From Monarcha castaneiventris obscurior (taxonomy: Eukaryota; Chordata; Aves; Passeriformes; Monarchidae): DNA of 64,000 bases. Location of the stretch: contig JAMPIT010000848.1 in NCBI GenBank assembly GCA_026261815.1, positions 682,001 to 746,000 on the forward strand, given 5' to 3'. The notes beneath the pieces were generated by a model. That model had not been told where the DNA came from and ran no database searches. It saw only the letters and a list, made by a program, of their open reading frames with translations. Made by a program: the position numbers and the translations under genes. Below, piece after piece: positions 56,315-64,000 of the stretch (its first letter is position 1; each line of letters opens with the position of its first letter).

Positions 56315-59300
56315 TCAGGGCTGGGCAGTGCCGCCGGGGCCGGGGCTGGCGACGGGGCGGCAGCCCATCCTGCGGATGGAGTGCAGGGCGACAGTGCAGC
56401 AGCCCCGCAGCAGCGAGCTGATGTTGTAGATGGGCTGGCCCTGCCGCCGCTGCGAGCGGCACAGCCAGGCCACCGTGGGCACCGCCGGCACCACCACCGC
56501 CAGCAGATCCACGATGAAGTGGCGGCTCCAGTAGCTCTTGGAAGGGTTGGTCTCGCAGCCGGTCACCTCCGTCAGCTCCTCCTCCGCCACGCAGGCGATG
56601 GCCACCGAGGGACTGGCGCTGGGGGGTTGCCGCACCGCCGGGTTGCAAGGGACGCCCCCCTCGGCACCGGCAGCCGCGGCGTCGGGCTCGGCCACCATCA
56701 GGTCCGTGGTCCCGGTGGGGTTGGCGAGCTCGGGGACGGGCATCGCGTCTTCCATTTCAGAGACCCAGGCGGAGGTGGGGCTGCCCAAGCTGCAAGCCTG
56801 GGACTTCATCACCTTCTCCAGGATGGTGTCCAGGTCGGGTTGACAGGGCACAAAGTCCGTCTGAATGGCTCGCTCCTGCATGCAGCTGGCCTGCACCCCT
56901 GCCTCCACGCTGCTCCGCAGTCCCAGCACCTTCTCGTAGGTGTTGCTGGCGGGCAGGCGGGTGCCGGGCTCACCCCCCACCTCCAGCGGGTCCGTGTGGC
57001 CCGGAGCCTCCTCCATCCCCACGAAGCCGCTGTCGGCCCCCTCGTCCAGCGAGATGGTCTGCGAGCCCCCCACGTTGCGGTCCCCGGCTCCCTGGTCGCT
57101 CAGCTTCGTGTAGGTGGAGCTGCGGGTGAGGGATCGGGCCGGGGACCCGCCGGCCGACTCGCCGGCGCCCTCGTCCTTCAGCGCCCCGTTCTGCGCCACC
57201 TCCATGCTGTGCAGCAGCGTCTCCAGCTTCTTGTTCTGGATGTTGATGTCCACAAAATACTTCTGGAGGCCTTTGTCCTTCTCCAGCAGGTTGTTCTTCA
57301 CTGTGTCGATGACCTGCTTCAGCTGCTTGATCTCCTTGCGAGCCTCTTTGAGCGCCAGCTGGGCCTCCACGCGGTGGCACTCCTCCTCGATCCAGTCCTC
57401 CTGCATCCGTGACAGCTGCGTCTTCAGGTCCTCGATCTCAGCATCCCTGCAGAGACGGGAGAGCACCACCGCAGCGCTGAGGGGGCTGCAGAGACAGCCC
57501 TGTCCTCGTGTGCCCAGCACTGGCTTGCAACCAGATCACCCAGTAACACTCCTAACTGGGAATAAGGGATGGATCCAGAGGCTTAGGGACCCCCAGGAGT
57601 GATGCTCAGGGAGCCTTGGAGTGATGCTGAGGGAGCCTCGGAGTGATGCTCAGGGACTCTCAGGGGCAATGTTCGGAGACCCCCAGGAGTGATGCTTAGG
57701 GACCCTCAAGAGTGACACTCAGGGACCCCAAGGATGGATGCTTAGGGACCCCCAGGGCTGATGCTCAGGGCCCCCTGGGAGCACTGCTGGGAGCAGTGGG
57801 AGCTCAGGGATCCCTAGAAGTGACGCTCAGCCTTTCCCCAGAGGGGCTGCAGTGCCCAGGGCTCCCGAGGGCTGCGTGGGGGTGGGCAGGTGCCCCGGGC
57901 GGGCATGTGGCAGCTGGCACGGCGGCCAGGCTGTGCCTAAGCCTGAGAGGAGCAGATGGGGATTAGCCACCCTCTGACGCTGAAATTCAGCAAGAGCATG
58001 GCAGGGACTTAACCAGGACGAGGGGAGAGCACAGCCACGGCAGGTGGGACGTGGGGCTCTCCAGTCCCCAAATCTGCAGCTCCCAGACCAGACGGGAAGC
58101 AGTGCCCGATCCCACGTGCCGGCAGTGCCATGGTACAGCTGTGACCTCGGTGCCTGGGCATGAGCACGAGAACAAGGTGCCATGCTGGGAACTGAGACAC
58201 CCAGAAGGACCAGTCCCAGACAGCAGCTACCACAGCGGGTGACGATGGCTGGTGCAGGCACCCTCTCCAGCAGCTCCCATGCCATGGGGTCTGTGCCTGC
58301 TGCTCCTGTGCTCACCTGTCCTGCAGCCGCTCCTGTGTGTCCTTCAGGCGAGCCTTCAGGTGCCGGATGCAGACCTCCTTCTGCTGCAGGGGAGTCAGGT
58401 ACTGCTCTGGCGTCGGTGGCTTTATCCCATGGTTATCGCTGCACAGGTTGTACTTGGACGAGCGCCTGCAGGGACACAGATGTCACCCACTGCCAGGGCC
58501 AGGGTCAGCACAGGCTTGACCCAGGGATCCTAAGGCCTGCTCTCAGGGTGCAGCCCCATAATACATCCCAAAAGAGCCCTGAGAGCAGGAGGGGCAGGGT
58601 GGGTGCATGAGAGTTCTGTGCCCTGGCAAGAGGGGCAGGGTGGGTGTCTTTTGTGTTGTGCCTCTGGCAGGACAGACAGGGTGGGTGTCCTCGGTGCTGT
58701 GCCCTGGTAGGAGGGTGGGTGCAGCCCCTGGACACACCGGTGCTGCTGTCAGGTGCTGAGCCCTCTGTAGTGTTGGGCACTTTGCTGGGGCATGATCAGA
58801 ACTGGGGGCACCAAGGTCTCTGTGTGCCCGGAGGGACCTTCCTGGAAACAACAGATGTAGATGGAGACCCCAGGGTGGGATCAGCCTGGCCAGAGATGGA
58901 GGCACCACATGGGGTTTGAGATGGAGCAGGTCTTGAGATGGTGGCTGTCCTGCCCACGGGGAGCAAGCCAGGGAATCCAGCATCTGCTCCATGCTGGTCC
59001 AGCAGCACGTCTGGACCCTCCTTGTGCCACCACTGGCACGGGGGAGATGAAGTGACATTTCTGGCCCAAAGCCTGGGACAGTGCAGAGAGCAGGGGCTGG
59101 CCAGGGACAGGGCTACAAGGCCAGGCTGGGAGGCACATGGAGAACTGGGAGCTGCATGAGTGGCTCTGGCATGGCAGTGGAGGGACCAAATTCCCCGTGT
59201 ATGGAAGGGAGGCATCCCAAAGCCCCCTGCATGGTGTCCATCAGCCCAGCAGCCTTCAGCCATGTCCAGAAGCATCGTGTTAGAAGCATCCATGCCTTAA

Positions 59301-60984
59301 AATGCCCCATGGCAGCAGGACAGCCCCTGCCCCCGGCCGCAGCACGCATGGGACCTGCTCACCATGGCACCCTCGGGCCCCTCAGATCCTCCCAGAATGA
59401 TTCCACCTCTGGGAGCTGACAGGGGCCAGGGAGGAGATGAGCAGTGCACTACGGGCTGCCGTGCCTGCGGGGCTGGGGCTGGTGCCCATCCCACAGCTCG
59501 GTGCTCATCCCATAGCTCAGCGCCGGCTGTTTGTGCTCCGAACACACCCGGAGCTCCCTGCTGAGAAGCCAGGGGGCCACCAGCTCTTGCCAAACCTTTG
59601 CCGGGCAACACGAGGGGATGGAAGCGAAGCTGTTGCCCTCGTGCCTTTGGTCTGGAAGGATTCGGGCGCTCCTTGGGAGTGGCGGGGTGGAGCGTGCAGC
59701 GTGCAAGCCACAGCAGGACGGAGGGAAGAGGACGGGGGATCCCTGGGTGGCAGACGGGGGGACAGGGAGGGAGACGACACAACAACAGCGGCGGAGAGGT
59801 TTGGAGGAGGAGGGTAGTGAGGGTCTCTGGAGACACACCAGCAGCTCCGCCAGCTCCGGCTCCCCCAGCCACCAAGCGCACAGCCTCGCTCCAGCGGCCC
59901 CTGCGCTCCTGCTCCCGCCGGGCACCGGCACCGGCAGCACGGGGGGCTGCTCCCCCTGCCCGGGGTCACCCGGCAGCCGCCCTGGGGCCACGGGTGATGG
60001 GTTACCTTGGGGTGGGGCTGCTGTCGCTGCCCTTGCAGGAGCCAGAATTGCTGCTGCTGCTCAGCGAGGAGGTGCCGTAGGTGTCCCTCCCGGGGGGCGA
60101 GGGGCGCCTGGAGGCAGGGAGAAGAGGCTGTGTCTCAGGCCGAGTGGCTGAGGGCGCTGAAGACTTAAAGAAGGAGGCAAAGCCACTCCGTCCATAAACC
60201 CCGCGACTGCCAACCACCACACCGAGAACACACAAGACAAAAGGACAAAACAAACAGCAGGGATCAAAATGGCACGGACATGGCGACAGGCACAAAGGCA
60301 GGGCTGGGGGGAATGTCCACCCGCTCCCCCCTCCCTGGTGTGGCAGCCCATGGATGCTGGCACGGCATCCTTGCACCCTGAGGGCCTTGGGAGCCCCTGG
60401 GATCCCCTCGGAAGGCCCTTGGGAGCCCCTTGAGAGTCCCCTAGGAGCACAGTCCTGGCATAGCTCGAGGCACATCTGCCAGAGCATCACCTACACGTGG
60501 GCAGCTCTGCCTCTGCTCCCTGCCCTCCATAACGGCACTCCAGGTCATGGACACATTGGGAGGGGAACAAACGCTTTTCCCCTCTTTTTCTCTCTTTATC
60601 GCTCAGCTCAAGGAGAGATTTTCCAAGGGCTAACATACCTCCCAGTTTCACTGCCCCAACCCAGTGCTCTCCACCACTGCCTGCCTTCGCCTGGACGGAC
60701 GGAGGGGTCGGTCCTGCCTGTGGCACAGACGGACAGAGGGACGGGGCGTGCAGCACTCGGGGAGCTGCATGCACGGACAGGGAAGTGCTGTGCAGCGGGC
60801 AGTGCCATGCAAACCCCCGAAAGCTGGGCTGGGGGTTCGTGCTGCGAAGTGGCAGCTGGTGGTGGAGGTGTGGGGATCGTCCCATCCCGGCTGCAGGCGC
60901 TGGTGTCCAGTCCCGAGGCCAGAGGTTGAAGCATATTCACCTTCGTGATCCTGTGGACGCGCGTCTGCTCCCCGGCACGGACAT
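56315..60984 (-). CDS. SNPH: syntaphilin
   Basis: Syntaphilin is the neuronal protein that anchors axonal mitochondria to microtubules; it was first described as a syntaxin-1 binding protein. Coding exons on the minus strand are 60984-60941, 60107-60006, 58465-58316 and 57446-56315, all joined in phase 2, giving 475 aa against about 494 in human. The N-terminus MSVPGSRRASTGSR leads into a serine-rich GTSSLSSSSNSGSCKGSDSS. Then come PPTPEQYLTPLQQKEVCIRH and a long coiled coil near 65-180 (DWIEEECHRVEAQLALKEAR, LHSMEVAQNG). A variable acidic region follows. The hydrophobic anchor IVDLLAVVVPAVPTVAWLC lies near 408-428, before a second conserved stretch (IYNISSLLRGCC). The codon two before the chosen ATG is GTG, where mammals as I recall use ATG. 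Upstream non-coding exons are not identified. Confidence 0.96.
57590..57830. repeat. minisatellite, about 30-bp unit, in an SNPH intron
   Basis: At least seven imperfect copies of GTGATGCTCAGGGACCCYCA occur, with copy starts roughly every 25-32 bases. The tract starts about 140 bases upstream of the last SNPH exon. Confidence 0.9.
58565..58735. repeat. minisatellite, about 50-bp unit, in an SNPH intron
   Basis: Three copies share AGGGGCAGGGTGGGTG or a near variant, plus a GTGCCCTGGCA-type word, at about 58576, 58630 and 58675, with a partial fourth copy. Confidence 0.8.
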
Positions 60985-60989
60985 GGCCA

Positions 60990-63140
60990 CGGTGCCACGG
61001 GTCCTGGGCACAGGGAACTGCGGATGAAGGCAACAGAGAAAGGAGGTGAAGGCAGGAAAATGGCCCCGATGAGACGAGAACCCTGTGGGGTGAGCCCTGG
61101 CACCAGGGCATCAGTAAAGTCCCCAGGGCCAACAGCACAGAGGCAGATGAGGAGAGCATCCCCTGCATATCTGGGCTGTGCTTCCCACCTGTCTCCCATA
61201 GATAGCCCAGAAATGCCAGAATGCTGCATGCCTGTGATCCCACCAGGATGCTGTGGGCACAGGGCAAGGGTGCCTGCCCATGGTCTGGAGCCCACCATGG
61301 GACAAGCTTCCCTCTGCTCCCAGATGCCCACCCCTGCCAGGATGCAGGGTAATGCCACAGGGACACAGAGTACCTGCAGTGGTGTCATTGCTGGAGGCAG
61401 AGTTGGTACAAGGGCTCCGACCCAGCCATGGAGCTCCCCAGGCAGGCAGCTCTCCCTGCAGTGGGCTGGGTGCCTGCTTTTCCTTAATTAAGTGCAAATC
61501 CCCCATTCAGGAGTGAAATCAGGTGAGGAAGAACAGATCCCTGCATGATGAGGCAGCAGCAGCTAATCCCTTGGGAAACACAGAGCCCTCTTTGCTGTAA
61601 ATAAATAGGCCAGATCCAGAGGCTTGCAGCACCTCGGGCACACGCAGGATGTGAGGCAGTGAGGGAAGCATCTGCTCAGCACCCGCATCCTGCCGAGCAT
61701 CCCATGGCACCGCTGTGATCCCCACTGTGCTCCCAGGCTGCCAGAGACTGACGGGCTGGGGGCAGCATAGGGAGCCCCCCCATCCCCAGGCCCATTCACA
61801 ATGCCAGCACTTATCTCAGATTTTGGCAGAGCAATGCAGGAGATGGGACCTGCCAACAGATAATCGATGGGTGACAGGAAACACTGCATGCTGCTGGCCC
61901 TGCTCCAGGGGAGTGTGAGGATTGGGACAACAAGGGAGGCAGAACAGGAAGTGGGGCACAACCAGCTCAACCCAGTGCAGCCTTTTGCATTTGCCACCCC
62001 AGGTTATCTTTTTCCAGGATACCTCAAAGCCCACCCTGGCCAGCCCAGGCCTCTCCTCTGCCCAGGATTTGCTGTTCCCTGATCCCCAAACCAGGGCACC
62101 GAAGATCCCAGAGCACTGTGTGAAGCCCCAAGTCCCAGCAAGCACAGTGCCCCCTGCCAGAAGGGTGCCAGCACCTCTGTGACAGTGCAGGAAGGATTTG
62201 GGGATCCTGCTGCTCCCACCTGGCACAGATTCGCCTGGAGATGACCTGGGCAGGGGAAGGCAGTGTTCTGTCCTGCTCCCAAGTGGGCAGCGAGTTCTGC
62301 TACTGCAGCAGCGTGAATCAGCATCCACCAAGAGCCGCGCGTGGCCTCACGCTGGCAGGAGCATCCTCCAGGATTCTCCGTCACCCTCCAGCAGTGCCAC
62401 GCAGGGCTGTGGCACAGCCTGGACTCCAACAGCTCTCCAGCAGGGATTTAGGGAGATTTGAGAGGGTTGATTCCTCACCCTCTCCCCTGCAGTCCAGTGG
62501 TATCTGGTATTATCCCAGGGGTGCCCATCAGCAGCTCAGCTGCACCTGGATCTTCCCCACTCATGGCAAGGTCACCCTCATGCCACCCTGCTCTATGCAG
62601 GGGTCCCTCTGTGCCTCACTAACACCAGCAAGTGCCAGCACTGCAGGTGGCATGCGTGTGTCCAGCACATGGGGCTCCTGAGAGCCCCCCACACCGCACC
62701 CCAGGCACCTGCTGCCAGCACCCGCAGCCTGGAATAGCCCTGTGGGGACACCTGGATTTGGCCTCATGTCTGGGGACCTCATTTCCTCCTCCTCCTCCTC
62801 CTCCCACTGCTGCAGACTTGCCTGGTGCCCACGCTGAGGCTCGATGCCTCCCACAACACCCAGAGTGTCTGGATTTTAATCAGTGGTAAGAAATTGTCAT
62901 TATTCCCAAAGGATCAATGGACCACTTCAATCTCCTCAGAAGCCTCAGTGTGCCCATGGGCTGCCCAGGCAGGGTGGGCAGATCCAGCACCAAAGCTGAA
63001 CATACACCTTCCCGTGTGGTACATGGCTACTAAAGGTGGAGGAAATGACAGATCTGCACTCAGAATTACCCCCATCACATGGACCAGGATGAGCAATTGC
63101 AGCGCCAATGGAGCCTCACCAGGAAAGCCAAGGGAAATCC
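60990..63140. other. sequence upstream of the first SNPH coding exon
   Basis: I see no exon with recognisable protein similarity. The stretch probably belongs to the 5' intron or promoter side of SNPH, whose non-coding 5' exons are poorly conserved. A CCTCCTCCTCCTCCTCC run lies near 62790-62805. Nothing else stands out. Confidence 0.45.
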
Positions 63141-63144
63141 AGGA

Positions 63145-63195
63145 TTAACCCTGGTCTAGTGGGTGGCATCCCTGCCCATAGAAGGGGGTTAAAAC
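63145..63195 (+). repeat. CR1 tail fragment
   Basis: 'accctggtctagtgggtgg' and 'atccctgcccatagaaggg' match a CR1 tail in plus orientation. The copy breaks off where the next, inverted copy begins. Confidence 0.65.
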
Positions 63196-63197
63196 GA

Positions 63198-63590
63198 TGA
63201 AATGGTTTGGGTTGGAAGGGACCTTGAAGACCATCTCATTCCAACCCCCTGCCATGGGCAGGGACACCTTCCACTATCCCAGGTTGCTCCAAGCCCCATC
63301 CAACCTGGCCTTGAACACTTCCAGGGATGGGGGAGCCACAGCTTCTCTGGGCACCCCGTGCCAGGGCCTCCCCACCCTCACAGGGAAGAATTTTTTCCAA
63401 ATATCCCATCTAACCCTGCCCTCTGTCAGCGTGAAACTGTTCCCCCTTGTTCTGCCACTCTATGCCCTTGTCCAAAGTATCTCTCCAGCCCTCTTGGGGC
63501 TCCTTTAGGCACTGGAAGAGGCTCTTAAGGTCTCACCAGAGCCTTCTCTTCTCTACCAGTTCTCTCAGCCTGTCTCCACAGCAGGGGTGG
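63198..63590 (-). repeat. CR1 3'-end copy, antisense
   Basis: A long and well-preserved CR1 read backwards: 'atggtttgggttggaaggg', 'caccttccactatcccagg', 'ccctgccctctgtcagcg' and 'gttctctcagcctgtctcc'. Confidence 0.95.
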
Positions 63591-64000
63591 TCAGGGCAAT
63601 TCACGGACCAAGATGAAGGTGATTTGGGGGCACTGGCTTGTCTCCATACTGGGGGACCAGTAGGACCCTGCTCAGCACAACACCTCTGTGTCTGCCCTGA
63701 CTGCCCAGGAATGCCCGCATGGGCAAGGGTCCGACACTCCAACTTACACCAAATCCAGAGACTCTCCTGCAAACCACCTGCATGTGGTCCAGCACCCTGC
63801 AAATCCCCCAAAACGCAGCTGGAGGGCCGAGCAGGAATGGACCAACACGTTCCTGGTGCTGTCAACAGCAAAACTCCCTGTGAGTGTCCCGGCACATGTG
63901 GAACAGAAGGGCAGCACTCTTACAAACAACACAAACCAGGGCTTGTTCCATGCAGTGGAATTAGCCTGGGGAATTCCTGATAAATAAAAGCAATGGGCCT

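Noticed and set aside
55535..57412. 625-codon plus-strand open frame
   Set aside because: It is the antisense of the SNPH last exon and 3' UTR; the GC-rich codons of SNPH keep the opposite strand free of stops.

Overview
The window is bird nuclear DNA. The vertebrate genes have short introns, CpG-rich promoters and many CR1 retrotransposon 3' ends, and there are no mammalian SINEs. One stretch looks like a passerine-type endogenous retroviral LTR. The gene order matches the human 20p13 block SIRP - NSFL1C - FKBP1A - SDCBP2 - SNPH. This order is recalled, not searched.

Layout: (1) 1-11,150 has no gene I can support. It holds CpG-rich, conserved-looking non-coding blocks and repeats. (2) 11,160-17,340 holds two SIRP-like immunoglobulin receptors facing away from each other. 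The minus-strand gene has one V domain, an uncharged membrane segment and a distal exon with an ITIM and an ITSM-like motif. The plus-strand gene has leader-V-C-C, a membrane segment containing Glu-Lys, and a tail without tyrosines. Together they look like an inhibitory/activating paired-receptor set. Between them lie an LTR, a CR1 copy and a CpG-rich 43-bp minisatellite. (3) 17,822-24,331: NSFL1C (p47), nine exons, complete. (4) 24,350-40,450: 16 kb without a supported gene, with several CR1 copies and a triple E-box. (5) 40,757-49,930: FKBP1A (FKBP12), including a spliced 3' UTR. (6) 51,969-54,602: SDCBP2 (syntenin-2) with a TATA promoter. (7) 60,984-55,001 (minus): SNPH (syntaphilin), converging on SDCBP2. 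(8) 61,000-64,000: sequence upstream of SNPH, ending in CR1.

All exon junctions were checked by hand for GT/AG signals and phase. NSFL1C (369 aa), FKBP1A (108 aa), SDCBP2 (296 aa) and SNPH (475 aa) each give an uninterrupted reading frame of about the expected length. The least certain gene models are the two receptors. The minus gene lacks a visible leader exon and has an ambiguous 40-nt exon. The plus gene has a frame shift at a perfect hairpin inside its V exon.
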